This document shows, piece after piece, positions 9,862-19,174 of a stretch of DNA of 64,000 nt. The stretch's first letter is position 1. Every line of letters starts with the position of its first letter. The position numbers and the translations under genes are program-made. Where the stretch lies: the NCBI GenBank assembly GCA_964594045.1, contig CAZQKR010000005.1, positions 75,427 through 139,426 of the forward strand. The letters are read 5' to 3'. A model generated the notes under the pieces. It was not told the DNA's origin, did not search any database, and saw only the letters and a program-made list of their open reading frames with translations. Source of the stretch: UBA2365 sp964594045. GTDB lineage: Bacteria; Bacteroidota; Bacteroidia; Chitinophagales; Saprospiraceae.

Positions 9862-9896
9862 AAAAAAAGGCCTGCAATCTGTATTGCATGCCTTTC
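9862..9896 (-). terminator. Rho-independent terminator of ftsK
   Basis: On the minus strand AAAGGC-TGCAAT pairs with ATTGCA-GCCTTT (one mismatch, loop of 4), followed by a T-tract. It lies 24 bases past the ftsK stop. Confidence 0.8.
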
Positions 9897-9920
9897 AAGT
9901 ATTTAGAAAACTATTTAGGT

Positions 9921-12413
9921 CTAAGATCTGTTTTTGAGTGCTGCCAGCATGTTTTCGAGTTCAATTTCACTGTAAACCAGCACATCTCTCGGTTTGCTTC
10001 CGTTGGCAGGACCAACCAGGCCAATTGCTTCCATCTGGTCCATGAGTCTTCCTGCCCTGTTGTATCCGATCTGCATTTTTCTTTGAAGCAGGGAAGTTGA
10101 GCCATATTGTTCCAGAACGATCATTCTGGCTGCCTGTTCGAACATATCGTCAAGGTCATCATATCTGATCCCTTCATAATTGTTCTCTTCTTCCCCGGTC
10201 CTGTACTCCGGCAAATAGTAGGGTTCAGGATAACCCTGCTGATGTTCGATATGATTGACTACACGATCAATTTCCGGAGTATCTACAAATGCGCCCTGTA
10301 TCCTCATGATATTACTTCCTCCGACGGACAAAAGCAAGTCTCCGCGGCCGATCAGCTGCTCTGCACCCATTTGATCAAGGATGGTCCTTGAGTCAACTTT
10401 AGCCGATACTTTGTAAGCGATTCTGGCCGGGAAGTTGGCCTTGATCACCCCTGTAATGATGTTCACTGAAGGTCTTTGAGTAGCCAGGATAAGGTGGATA
10501 CCAACGGCTCTGGACAATTGTGCCAGACGTGCAATTGGTAATTCTACTTCCTTTCCGGCAACCATGATCAGGTCAGCAAATTCATCGATGACCAGGATGA
10601 GATACGGGAAGAAACGGTGGCCTTCTTTAGGATTCAGCTGACGTTCCTGAAATTTGGCATTGTATTCCTTGATATTACGGGCCTTGGCCAATTTAAGCAG
10701 GTCGTACCTGTTGTCCATTTCAATCATGAGTGAATGAAGGGTATTCACCACTTTCTCTGTATCGGTAACAATGGCTTCTTCCTGTTCGGGCATAAAAGCC
10801 AGGTAATGTTTCTTTAAGCCTGTATAAGGGAACAATTCCACTTTCTTCGGGTCGATCATGATAAATTTGATCTCAGACGGGTGTTTCCTGTACAGTAATG
10901 AAACAATGATGGAGTTGATCCCGACAGATTTACCCTGACCGGTTGCACCTGCAACCATCAGGTGAGGCATTTTGGCCAGGTCAGCAACAAATACTTCGTT
11001 GGCAATGGTTTTGCCGATGGCAATAGGCAGGTCCATTTTAGCGGACTGGAATTTTTCGGAAACCAAAATATCTTTTAAACCTACGGTTTGCTTATTTTTA
11101 TTGGGCACTTCAATACCGATCGTCCCTTTTCCGGGGATAGGTGCGATGATCCTGATTCCCAAAGCAGCCAGGCTAAGGGCAATATCATTCTCGAGCGATT
11201 TGATCTTGCTGATCTTTATACCCGGAGCAGGCACGATTTCATATAGGGTCACGGTAGGTCCGATGGTTGCCCTGATCTTGGTGATCTCTATCTTGTAATT
11301 TCTGAGCGTATTGATGATCTGATCCTTGTTGCTTTCCAACTCTTCACGGTCAATATTGAGCGTGGCAGAACCGTATTCATCCAGTAATTCCGTTGAAGGG
11401 AACCCAAACAGAGACAAGTCCTTCCGGGGATCATAAGGTTCGAGCAAAAAGTCAGATTCTTCCTGTATATCCAGTTTTTCAATGTCGGATTTTTTCTCCA
11501 CAAGTGTGAATCCGGAGTCAACCGAGCCATCTGAACATTCAGCAACTATGATCTTTTCATCAATTTCAAGACGCAGTCCATCAGGCTTTTCCGGCCTGAT
11601 TTCATCTTTGTATCTGATCTCTTGATGATCATCATCTTCAAAATCAAATTGTATGGTATGCTGTGGAACATTTTCTGATTTTGGCGGCATTGCACCATGC
11701 GCAGTTTTTCCATCTTCAGCACCGGCATTGGCAGCTGTTTCAGCCCCGGAGCGATCAGACTTAAATAACACTTTTTTGGTGAAACTCAATGCAGGAAAAC
11801 TGAAATTCATGAATCCGGTATTGAGCTGAATGGTTTCAAATTTCGGATTGAAATACCAGACAAAAAGTCCGAACAAAGTGAATATCAGCAATAAAAGTAA
11901 ACCTGCCCTGCCAATAAAATTACTCATCCATACCGTACTTGCTTCGCCGAATGCCCCACCCCAGCTAAAACCAGAGTTTTTGAAGATGAATTCCAGTGTG
12001 ACAGATAAAAACAAGGTCAGAAAAAGCAATTTCTGGAACAATCTGTAGCTGCTTCTGAGGCTTCTTTTTGCAAGCAGGTTCAGGGCAACATGTACCATCA
12101 GATATATGATGAAAAAAGAAGATATCCCGAATCCCCAGTAGAAAAACATATTCGATACCAGTGCACCCATTCTGCCCAACCAGTTTTCCACCACGACATC
12201 ACCCATAAACAGTACATTCCATGAAAAATCAAGGACTTTATCCTGATCGCTTTTCCACGTGAGTAAATAGGACGAAAATGCTATCGCCAGATAGATACTG
12301 GTTAAAATCAACATAATTCCCAACAATTTTGGCCATCTTTCATCTCTGATGTCCAGATTGCCAAAAAATGAATTACTGTATTTACCTTTAGTTTTCTTTA
12401 CTTTTGTACCCAT
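9921..12413 (-). CDS. ftsK: DNA translocase FtsK/SpoIIIE
   Basis: 830 aa. Four to five membrane helices lie within residues 30-190. An acidic linker (about 215-350) precedes the motor. The motor has Walker A GATGQGKSV (489-497) and Walker B LILVIDEFADL; the stretch LILATQRPSVNIITG is typical of the family. The C-terminal winged-helix gamma domain (about 765-830, LLQRKMQIGYNRAGRLMDQM) would read polar DNA motifs. It pumps chromosome ends through the division septum and activates dimer resolution. It is flanked by its own promoter candidate and terminator, so probably monocistronic. Confidence 0.95.
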   Translation of the reverse strand: MGTKVKKTKGKYSNSFFGNLDIRDERWPKLLGIMLILTSIYLAIAFSSYLLTWKSDQDKVLDFSWNVLFMGDVVVENWLGRMGALVSNMFFYWGFGISSFFIIYLMVHVALNLLAKRSLRSSYRLFQKLLFLTLFLSVTLEFIFKNSGFSWGGAFGEASTVWMSNFIGRAGLLLLLIFTLFGLFVWYFNPKFETIQLNTGFMNFSFPALSFTKKVLFKSDRSGAETAANAGAEDGKTAHGAMPPKSENVPQHTIQFDFEDDDHQEIRYKDEIRPEKPDGLRLEIDEKIIVAECSDGSVDSGFTLVEKKSDIEKLDIQEESDFLLEPYDPRKDLSLFGFPSTELLDEYGSATLNIDREELESNKDQIINTLRNYKIEITKIRATIGPTVTLYEIVPAPGIKISKIKSLENDIALSLAALGIRIIAPIPGKGTIGIEVPNKNKQTVGLKDILVSEKFQSAKMDLPIAIGKTIANEVFVADLAKMPHLMVAGATGQGKSVGINSIIVSLLYRKHPSEIKFIMIDPKKVELFPYTGLKKHYLAFMPEQEEAIVTDTEKVVNTLHSLMIEMDNRYDLLKLAKARNIKEYNAKFQERQLNPKEGHRFFPYLILVIDEFADLIMVAGKEVELPIARLAQLSRAVGIHLILATQRPSVNIITGVIKANFPARIAYKVSAKVDSRTILDQMGAEQLIGRGDLLLSVGGSNIMRIQGAFVDTPEIDRVVNHIEHQQGYPEPYYLPEYRTGEEENNYEGIRYDDLDDMFEQAARMIVLEQYGSTSLLQRKMQIGYNRAGRLMDQMEAIGLVGPANGSKPRDVLVYSEIELENMLAALKNRS

Positions 12414-12449
12414 TTCAATACCCGTGCAAATCGGTTAATAATGATAATG

Positions 12450-12457
12450 CAAAGGTA
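12450..12457 (-). promoter_or_regulatory. Candidate -7 element (TACCTTTG on minus strand) for ftsK
   Basis: TAnnTTTG match 37 bases upstream of the ftsK ATG. No well-spaced TTG is visible; the DNA beyond, to 12560, is strongly A/T-rich. Confidence 0.4.
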
Positions 12458-12694
12458 TATTAAATAAAACATATTATAAAATAATGCAATATGTTTTTGA
12501 TATATTTAAATATTGATATATATTCAGTGTTGATTATCGCTTATATAAACAATAAAATATTTTTTCCTAATTGTGGTGAAATGATATGCTCAATGAATAG
12601 GTTTCAGGCACCATAAGAAAATCATCTGATTTCGCACATCATTTGATTACAATGGTCAGGGACCATATTGTTTGCTCAGATCATGTGCTCAGTT

Positions 12695-14119
12695 TCATTT
12701 CATATTGCACAGGTCCAGCTGGTAGTTGAATCCGATGACAAAATAACGGTTTTTGTCGATCCGGGCCACAGAGCTTTCATTGATATAATTGTCGGAAAAA
12801 GCAACATTTTCCAGTTTTGAGGCAGACTCGGCCCTGGCGATTTCTACCAGTCCGTGATTATAGTAAGCATATATGCCCAAACCTTTCCAAAGTTTGAATT
12901 CCATACCCATTTGCGGGCTGATATCAAATCGGTTGAGCAATTGCTTATTGAACAGAACCTCTTCAGAAAGAATGATGGTGTTAAAATATTGTTCGGAAAG
13001 ATCTCTCACCGCATTGGAACCATACATCAGCCAGGAAAGATTCAGTCCGCCAAATATTTTCAGCCTGTTGAACCGGTACCCAAGGTTAAGCGGAATATTG
13101 AGATAATGCAGGTGGTCCACGAGCCCAACTACATACTCATAAGCGATTTCATTATTCCTGATATCTGAATTCTTCAATTCATAATCATACCTTCGTTCAA
13201 CCCAATCTCCAGAGGCATTGGCTGAGGGCAGCGCTTTGTAGCCAAATAATCCGGTCCTTAATAATGCGTTGGAAAAATACTTTTTGTTCATCCAGGAATA
13301 ATTCAAACCGGTCTGCAGGAAAAATCCGGAGGAAAAATACCTGTTATAAGTCAGACCAAATTCCAGCCCGCTAAAGCCGGCTATGTTCTCAGTCAGCAAT
13401 CCGGAATGAAATTGGACTGCATGCCGGCAGAAGTCCGAAGCCACGTTTTTACCAAAACTAAGTGGAAGAATTACCATCGGTTCACTGAACTGATCATTTT
13501 GAGCAGTTGGATTTACAGAAAATTGTTTAAGTGCAGGCAAATCCGCTGTGGAATAAATGTTCAGAACGGATGAAGACACTATCTGCTTGGGTTTTTCTAC
13601 CTGATCATTGAAATTTTCTGCTGAATTCAGTATTCCGGATATAGCTGTTTCTGAAGGCTCAATTTTCATTGATGCGTGCAACTGACCATTTCTGGCACCA
13701 CTATTATTTTGCTTTGCCCCTGTAACACTTCCTGATGTGATATTGGAATTTCCGTGAGCTTTGGGAGTTTTGGGTTTACCGGAAGCGTTCAATGATTTAT
13801 TATGTTCCCTGGATTCCGTATTTTGGCTACCGGCAACAGATAAAGTTCGGTCATTTCCCGGCTGGTGTTTAAGCGCATAATCAACCGTGGTTTGCTGAAT
13901 TTTTTGTTCATCAGCTTTGGGCATATCAGTTTTCTGGATCATCAAAATGATCCCGGCGCCACCGGCTGCAAGCGCAATCAGCAAAATCGCCAGTAACGGA
14001 AAAATCCTCTTTTTGGATTGTTTGGCAGTTGGCAAGGCAGTATCCAGCTTTTTCTCCATGTCAGCCCAGGCTTTGTTTACCAGCTTATCCATATTATTAT
14101 TATTTATTTCGTTCATCAT
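12695..14119 (-). CDS. Single-pass membrane protein with C-terminal outer-membrane beta-barrel-like domain, partner of ECF sigma factor
   Basis: 474 aa. A cytosolic N-terminus of about 38 residues (MDKLVNKAWADMEKKLDTAL) precedes one membrane helix (about 39-61). A low-complexity Asn/Ser/Gly linker follows (about 65-150). The C-terminal 260 residues have alternating beta-strand character (GLEFGLTYNRYFSSGFFLQTG, FGGLNLSWLMYGS) like a small OmpA/PorT-type barrel. Its ATG overlaps the sigma factor stop codon (ATGA), so the two are translationally coupled. An inner-membrane anti-sigma factor fused to a barrel-like domain is a known Bacteroidota theme, but no anti-sigma zinc motif is visible and the regulatory role is inferred from position. 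Confidence 0.65.
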   Translation of the reverse strand: MMNEINNNNMDKLVNKAWADMEKKLDTALPTAKQSKKRIFPLLAILLIALAAGGAGIILMIQKTDMPKADEQKIQQTTVDYALKHQPGNDRTLSVAGSQNTESREHNKSLNASGKPKTPKAHGNSNITSGSVTGAKQNNSGARNGQLHASMKIEPSETAISGILNSAENFNDQVEKPKQIVSSSVLNIYSTADLPALKQFSVNPTAQNDQFSEPMVILPLSFGKNVASDFCRHAVQFHSGLLTENIAGFSGLEFGLTYNRYFSSGFFLQTGLNYSWMNKKYFSNALLRTGLFGYKALPSANASGDWVERRYDYELKNSDIRNNEIAYEYVVGLVDHLHYLNIPLNLGYRFNRLKIFGGLNLSWLMYGSNAVRDLSEQYFNTIILSEEVLFNKQLLNRFDISPQMGMEFKLWKGLGIYAYYNHGLVEIARAESASKLENVAFSDNYINESSVARIDKNRYFVIGFNYQLDLCNMK

Positions 14120-14661
14120 TCCGCTTTTAATAATCCGTTGAATCTCAGTCTAAGCCTTTCCCTGGCTTTAGATAAATGCCATTTGGAAGTTCCTTCACTG
14201 ATGCGGTATTCCTCCCCTATTTCCTTATGCGAATAACCGTACAATTCGTAGCATTTAAAAACATTTTGCATCATTCCCGGAAGACTGTCGATCATCACCA
14301 TGAGGTCTTCATAATACAAATTTGACAAAGCTTCAGGTCTGAAAACCATATCCTTTTCTTCCATGAACACATTTTTGATGTATTTCCCATCTCTCCTGAA
14401 GTGATCTGAAAGGCTGTTGAATACAATTTTCCTTACCCAGCCTTCAATACTTCCGCTTCCTTCAAACTGCCGGATGCTGGTAAAAACCTTCAGCATCCCA
14501 TCATTGATGATGCTGATCAACCTGTCTTCATCAGTGGTAAATCGACGACACATGGACAGTAATTTAGGGAAAAAATAGCGGTACAGTATCTCCTGACTCC
14601 TGCGGTCATTGGAGATACAGCCCTGAATGATCTTTTCGTCTATTTTCCCTGAAAACCCCAC
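14116..14661 (-). CDS. ECF-type RNA polymerase sigma factor
   Basis: 181 aa, typical ECF length. Region 2 is seen in EILYRYFFPKLLSMCRRFTTDED and FEGSGSIEGWVRKIVFNSLSDHFRR. Region 4 has MMQNVFKCYELYGYSHKEIGEE followed by the recognition helix SEGTSKWHLSKARERLR. It redirects RNA polymerase to a set of promoters in response to an envelope or other signal, presumably held by the coupled membrane protein downstream. The gene starts 22 bp after the preceding lipoprotein gene, so they may share a transcript. Confidence 0.9.
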   Translation of the reverse strand: MGFSGKIDEKIIQGCISNDRRSQEILYRYFFPKLLSMCRRFTTDEDRLISIINDGMLKVFTSIRQFEGSGSIEGWVRKIVFNSLSDHFRRDGKYIKNVFMEEKDMVFRPEALSNLYYEDLMVMIDSLPGMMQNVFKCYELYGYSHKEIGEEYRISEGTSKWHLSKARERLRLRFNGLLKAE

Positions 14662-14683
14662 TTTTATATTATATGTGCTGCAA

Positions 14684-15115
14684 TCAATTTCTTTTTACGT
14701 ATATCTGCTGTTCAAATCCTTTTAGATTGATATAAAACTCATTTTCATCACCCACAGACCCAAGGTCAAAGCCCGCTTCTTCCTGAATATAAGCTTCACA
14801 ATGATCCTGGTCATCATGCACGATCTTTGCCTCCAGCTGTGGAGGTTCTGTTTTGATCCAGCCTCTGGCAGCCAATTGGATATCATGTTCTTTACATCCG
14901 CCGCCATAGCCCACTTTCAAAAACAGGCAATCTCCATCCAAACGGTAACTGAGCACCCTGGTATCGTCTCCTTCAGGTCCGTTTTCGTACCACCCGTCGT
15001 TGATGTGTATGGGTTTGCATAAATCATCCGGAGTAATATCACAACAAACATAGCTGCATCCTGCAAACGGGATCAGCAAAATCAGTATGAATATTTTTAC
15101 TAAAAAACTTTTCAT
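14684..15115 (-). CDS. Small cysteine-rich lipoprotein, unknown function
   Basis: 143 aa. The signal peptide ends with a lipobox (LLIPFAGC, Cys20). The mature part holds several further Cys (SYVCCDITPDDLC, GDCLFLKVGYGGGC) and looks beta-rich; these could form disulfides in the periplasm. I do not recognise a family. It precedes the ECF sigma gene by 22 bp and may be a sensor or a target of that system. Confidence 0.7.
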   Translation of the reverse strand: MKSFLVKIFILILLIPFAGCSYVCCDITPDDLCKPIHINDGWYENGPEGDDTRVLSYRLDGDCLFLKVGYGGGCKEHDIQLAARGWIKTEPPQLEAKIVHDDQDHCEAYIQEEAGFDLGSVGDENEFYINLKGFEQQIYVKRN

Positions 15116-15144
15116 ACACAGGAATTCAATTAAATAACAGATTT

Positions 15145-15152
15145 CAAAATTA
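15145..15152 (-). promoter_or_regulatory. Candidate -7 element (TAATTTTG on minus strand) for the lipoprotein-sigma-barrel operon
   Basis: TAnnTTTG match 30 bases upstream of the lipoprotein ATG. No well-spaced TTG is visible. Confidence 0.35.
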
Positions 15153-15182
15153 CATTATTTTAATCAATCTGAAACGGTGAAA

Positions 15183-16349
15183 TCATTCCGCATAATGATT
15201 GATCAGTCTGACCATCAGGTCATTGAGGAATTCGACCTCGTATTCTCCCACGGTTGGCTCCAGGTGATCATTACCGATACCGCTGTCATCGGTGATGAAA
15301 ACATAGGTACCATTTGTCGTGACCGCCATAAAACGCATCAAGAATTCAGTTTGTTTGTCAATTCCGCTTGCTGTGACCGGAATGATCTTTATCCCTTTTT
15401 CTGCAGCCGTTAAATTGGCTGAATGAATATCCTCTATCACATCTGTTTCATAATGCGGTGGAGCATCCAGCACCAGGAAAAGCAGCCTCGTCCTGGCTGA
15501 AGCTGACCAGGATAGCTCATCCACAGCTGTTTCAAGTGCGCTGTGTACTGCTTCAGGGAAGTCACCACCTCCGTCGGCCCTTTGATCCTTAATGAAATCG
15601 ATCGTTGTGGCTGTATTTTGGGTAAATTTGGAAATTTTTGTGATGTATGCATCTCCTTTATCCCGGTAGAAAACAGAGGCGGTTCTGATCATGGCATCAG
15701 GATTGGCAGATTTTACTCTTGAAAGCACATCCACCAATTCTACTTTCAGGTATTCGAGTTCATCTCCCATTGAACCTGTTGCATCCACAACGAATGCAAT
15801 TTCTATATTTTCTGCAGGTGCAGCTGATGAAACTGTTGCCTGATTGATCCCCTGTTCAAAGGTTTTGACCTGATCGATCATACTGGCTCCGTTATTGACA
15901 TCAATGATGTACCGGGTGAGATCAGGCTGGTCATTTTGTACATAAAGATCAGGCCATAATTCCGCTTTACCATGGTTATCTGTTCTGGCAGTAAAAACAG
16001 TTTTTCCATCCTTTTTCAGTCTGACGGTGGCATCTGTCACGGGCGATCCAAGCTGGTTTTTCAGCTCAACAGCGATTCTGTTATCCGTATAATATGACCA
16101 ATAGTGTGACATGGAATCCAGCTCATCCCTTTCAAGGATCTCCTGCCAGAAATCCCAGTTGGCCAGGTCGTTCCATTCACCGGCAGTGATGACACCTGGC
16201 TGGTCATTTGAACCATTATCATTTCCGGAGCTGCCGGATTCACCGGATTTGGAAAAACCATCGTCTGAATACAAAAGGCCACCCCCTTCCTTAGAGCAAC
16301 CAATAAGGCCTAAGATAATGAATATCAGGAAAAAGAAGTTAATTTTCAT
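15183..16349 (-). CDS. Lipoprotein with von Willebrand factor A (VWA) domain
   Basis: 388 aa. Signal peptide with lipobox LGLIGC (Cys18), then a Gly/Ser/Asn-rich spacer. Residues about 90-150 look like an Ig/carboxypeptidase-regulatory beta-sandwich (VTDATVRLKKDGKTVFTARTD). From about 183 comes a VWA domain with the MIDAS start DATGS (189-193, in place of the usual DxSxS). It should sit on the membrane surface and bind a protein partner through a metal ion. It lies in a run of four lipoprotein genes upstream of an ECF sigma factor; gaps of 34-70 bp suggest co-expression. Confidence 0.75.
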   Translation of the reverse strand: MKINFFFLIFIILGLIGCSKEGGGLLYSDDGFSKSGESGSSGNDNGSNDQPGVITAGEWNDLANWDFWQEILERDELDSMSHYWSYYTDNRIAVELKNQLGSPVTDATVRLKKDGKTVFTARTDNHGKAELWPDLYVQNDQPDLTRYIIDVNNGASMIDQVKTFEQGINQATVSSAAPAENIEIAFVVDATGSMGDELEYLKVELVDVLSRVKSANPDAMIRTASVFYRDKGDAYITKISKFTQNTATTIDFIKDQRADGGGDFPEAVHSALETAVDELSWSASARTRLLFLVLDAPPHYETDVIEDIHSANLTAAEKGIKIIPVTASGIDKQTEFLMRFMAVTTNGTYVFITDDSGIGNDHLEPTVGEYEVEFLNDLMVRLINHYAE

Positions 16350-16383
16350 TTCACAGTTTTTATATCATTTTTAGAATATTATT

Positions 16384-16761
16384 TCAGTATCTGTTAAAAC
16401 CTAGGCTGGATAATTTCCCGGAATAAGAATTGTCTGTTCTGACCAGGATCATGAATTCTCCGCCGGTCTGACAATTACAGGCAGTACAGGCGATGGCATT
16501 GGATGGATCGAAAGTGTATTTAGCCCTGATCACAACTACATTTTCCTTGGTGAGAAATTCGATCAAACTGCTTATTTTCACATTTTCGTTATCCCTGTAT
16601 TCATCAGTTGCCTGATACCAGGGATCTGCACATTGGGTTTCGTAATATACCCATACTTCTTCTCCTTCACCAGGGATAAAATCGTCCTCCAGGTAATCCT
16701 GTTCCATAGAACAGGCTACCATTGAAAGGGTGATCACCAGGAAAAAAAATATATGCTTCAT
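16384..16761 (-). CDS. Small lipoprotein, unknown function
   Basis: I start at the ATG at 16761 (125 aa); a TTG three codons upstream is less likely. Signal peptide MKHIFFFLVITLSMVAC with the lipobox Cys at residue 17. The mature part has a Cys cluster (IACTACNCQTGGEF) near residues 95-108 that could bind metal or form disulfides. No family recognised. Part of the lipoprotein run on this strand. Confidence 0.65.
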   Translation of the reverse strand: MKHIFFFLVITLSMVACSMEQDYLEDDFIPGEGEEVWVYYETQCADPWYQATDEYRDNENVKISSLIEFLTKENVVVIRAKYTFDPSNAIACTACNCQTGGEFMILVRTDNSYSGKLSSLGFNRY

Positions 16762-16831
16762 GTTTGACAATTTATTATAATTTATATACTATCAATTTTT
16801 TTAAAATCCTTTAAATAAAATTCCCGTTTAA

Positions 16832-17233
16832 TTACAATTCATAAAAGATCATCTTTACTTCGCCTTCCAGAATCAGTTGATCTGCATTAAAACTAAAGGA
16901 TCTCATTTCCGGCATCAATGAAGCGAATTTTACGGAAAACTCTGAATCGCAACATGCATCATCGCAGTTTGGCTGACTGAAAGCGATATTACCAATATCC
17001 GATACGGAATAAGTGCCACCGCAGCCATTTCTGCTCAAATAAAGTTGGTAAGTTGAATCGGATCCAAATTCCAGGTAAAGATTTTCATCAGCTTTGGTAT
17101 AAAACAAATTGTTTTTTTCTTTTAATCCCTCCAGTTTCCAACGTATCGGAGCAAGTTCGGCTGATTGGTCTTTATCACAGCCAGTCATGAAAGGAAGAAA
17201 TAAAACGATCAGCCAGGCAATTTTAACGCTCAT
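16832..17233 (-). CDS. Small lipoprotein with META/HslJ-like features
   Basis: 133 aa. Lipobox LPFMTGC. The mature sequence starts W-K-L-E and has LEFGSDSTYQLYLSRNGCGG then TYSV, resembling the META/HslJ beta fold (a Trp-x-Leu start, then a GCN/GxY-type motif). Three further Cys lie in PNCDDACCDS. The assignment to META is by pattern only. It is the first of four consecutive lipoprotein genes read toward the ECF sigma factor. Confidence 0.6.
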   Translation of the reverse strand: MSVKIAWLIVLFLPFMTGCDKDQSAELAPIRWKLEGLKEKNNLFYTKADENLYLEFGSDSTYQLYLSRNGCGGTYSVSDIGNIAFSQPNCDDACCDSEFSVKFASLMPEMRSFSFNADQLILEGEVKMIFYEL

Positions 17234-17406
17234 TCAGATATTTTAAAAATCAGTTTCCAATAATTCCAAAATCAAATTATGGCACTTAAGTTTACAGAAA
17301 AACTTTGTCTAACAAAAAGCAGTAAACATCGTTTATTGCAAAGACATCAAATCAACAGGAATGGTTGGGTTGAAAATGTTTTCTACGGCAAAAAAAGTCA
17401 ATATGA

Positions 17407-18321
17407 TCAGAATTCTTTTTGCCCCAGACGGATATATTTATTGACCATAAAATTACTCAGCAATACAGGCAGCAAAATGCCGGTGAGCAATACGATGCAG
17501 AAAACAAAAACGGTCAGGCTGACATCAAGAAAATAAGTGAAAACCTGCATGCTGTAGTCCATATACAGTAGAATTCCAAGTAAAACAAAAATATTGATCA
17601 TTCCGGAAATCAATCCGATCTGCAGACTTTTTTTTATATAGGGCATTTTGATAAATCCCGGGCTGGCGCCGACCAATTCCATGGTCCTGAGCATTTTCCT
17701 GTCACCCCTCAATACCAGTTTGAGGTTATAAAATATCAGTAATAAAGATATGCTGATAAAGACGATCCCGGCGATGAGGAATATGTAATTGAATTTACGG
17801 AGGTTGGTTTTCATTGCCCCGATTTCCTGAAATTCAAAAAAGGCGTTTTCCACAGTGGATAAGGCCAATAACTCACTTTTGAAAGCAGGTGCTTTTCCGC
17901 TACGTATGAAGTCCGCTTCCAGGAAAAACCTGATCACATCTTTAAGCGGATTGTCATTCTTATCTTCAAAAATGGCATTCCCCATTTGATTTTCCAGCAT
18001 ACCCAGGCCTTCTTCCTTTGAAATATATTCCACGGTGCTGTTTCTCACATAACTCCTGGATTTAAGATCTGCTATCAATGCATTCAACTCATTTTCAGGC
18101 AGATTGTCTCTGAGTTCAACAACAAAAGGTGTCTTCTCATTGATGATGTTTTCCAGGTTGCTGATATGCATGATGATCAGCAAATACACCCCAAGGAGGA
18201 ACAGCGTGAGTGTCAGACTTATGATGGTCAATATCGTACCCGGTTTAAACTTCATACAGCGTTGAATAGTCCTTTTGCATAAAAAGGCAAAAATGAGAAC
18301 TTTTTTCCAAATATATATCAT
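17407..18321 (-). CDS. ftsX: Cell division protein FtsX (permease-like)
   Basis: 304 aa. One N-terminal membrane helix (ILTIISLTLTLFLLGVYLLI), an extracytoplasmic domain of about 120 residues (FVVELRDNLPENEL to VENAFFEFQ), then three helices. The order matches FtsX, as does the conserved RTMELVGASPGFIK motif before the last pair. FtsX works with the ATPase FtsE to activate cell-wall hydrolases at the septum; ftsE is not in this window, as is common in Bacteroidota. An internal ATG at 18255 is an alternative start and would remove a hydrophobic 22-residue extension. Confidence 0.85.
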   Translation of the reverse strand: MIYIWKKVLIFAFLCKRTIQRCMKFKPGTILTIISLTLTLFLLGVYLLIIMHISNLENIINEKTPFVVELRDNLPENELNALIADLKSRSYVRNSTVEYISKEEGLGMLENQMGNAIFEDKNDNPLKDVIRFFLEADFIRSGKAPAFKSELLALSTVENAFFEFQEIGAMKTNLRKFNYIFLIAGIVFISISLLLIFYNLKLVLRGDRKMLRTMELVGASPGFIKMPYIKKSLQIGLISGMINIFVLLGILLYMDYSMQVFTYFLDVSLTVFVFCIVLLTGILLPVLLSNFMVNKYIRLGQKEF

Positions 18322-18406
18322 GCATGGAATGATATCATCAAGAATTGTCTGATAATCCAGTTTATATCACAGAATAAAATTACATTTATTGGGTAAAAAC
18401 CGTAAA

Positions 18407-19078
18407 ATGGGATATCACATTGAACTTGAGAGCATAACACTGGAAGCATACGCAGAAAAACTGGAAGTTGCCTGGTTGCCGCCCAGCAGAAGGATCCTGC
18501 AGGTAAAGCTGGCTGAACGATTTGGCTATTTTCAGGAAGCAGGTATTCAAAATGTAAAGGAGCTTCAAAAACTGCTCAAACAGCCCAAATACATGGAGAA
18601 GTTCAGTGAACTATCACTGTTCAGAGATGGTTACCTGGTCATTTTGTTGCGTGAAATCAACAGTATGTTGCCCAAGCCAAACGCATTGAAAGATTTTCCG
18701 GGGATCCCGGAAGATGCAGCGGAAAAGTTGGCAGCCATAGGCATCAAAGACACAAAGAGCCTGTATAACAAGGTTCTAACAGCTCAAATGAGAGATGAAT
18801 TGTCCGCACAATGTGAACTTCCCGGGGACCTGGTTGATGAACTGAGCAGCCTGGCGGACTTGTCCCGCATCAAATGGGTCAGTGCTATTTTTGCCAGGAT
18901 GTTGTACGATCTGGGCATGAAAAATGTTGCGGAAGTTGCTGCTGCCGACCCGGTTGACCTGCACCGTAAAGTCAATGAACTCAACAGCCGGCGGAATTAT
19001 TACAAAGGTAAGATCGGATTGAATGATATGCGGATCTTGGTGGCTGCAGCCGGCGATGTGCAGGTGGAGATCGTCTGA
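18407..19078 (+). CDS. DUF4332 domain-containing protein
   Basis: I start at the ATG at 18407 (MGYHIELESITLEAY, 223 aa). A TTG at 18389 lies within a TACATTTA sequence that could be the -7 element, so the shorter form is preferred. Two helix-hairpin-helix-like repeats (ERFGYFQEAGIQNVKELQKL; FPGIPEDAAEKLAAIGIKDT; YDLGMKNVAEVAAADPVDL) fit DUF4332, a family of predicted nucleic-acid-binding proteins. Cytosolic; no enzyme motif. The pathway is unknown. Confidence 0.75.
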   Translation: MGYHIELESITLEAYAEKLEVAWLPPSRRILQVKLAERFGYFQEAGIQNVKELQKLLKQPKYMEKFSELSLFRDGYLVILLREINSMLPKPNALKDFPGIPEDAAEKLAAIGIKDTKSLYNKVLTAQMRDELSAQCELPGDLVDELSSLADLSRIKWVSAIFARMLYDLGMKNVAEVAAADPVDLHRKVNELNSRRNYYKGKIGLNDMRILVAAAGDVQVEIV

Positions 19079-19174
19079 ATCAGGATGATCAGGATTTTTG
19101 GATTTTCAGGATGATCCGGTATAGTCTGAAGTCTGTCTGTTTCATTTGATGGTAAGGGTTGGCGGTATACTTGT

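Noticed and set aside
17279..17536. 85-codon plus-strand frame between the META-like lipoprotein and ftsX
   Set aside because: Half of it is antisense to ftsX and the composition is not protein-like.
19079..19174. Repeated CAGGATGATC words between DUF4332 and hsdMS
   Set aside because: Only two short imperfect copies; not enough to call an element, though it may be a dispersed intergenic repeat.
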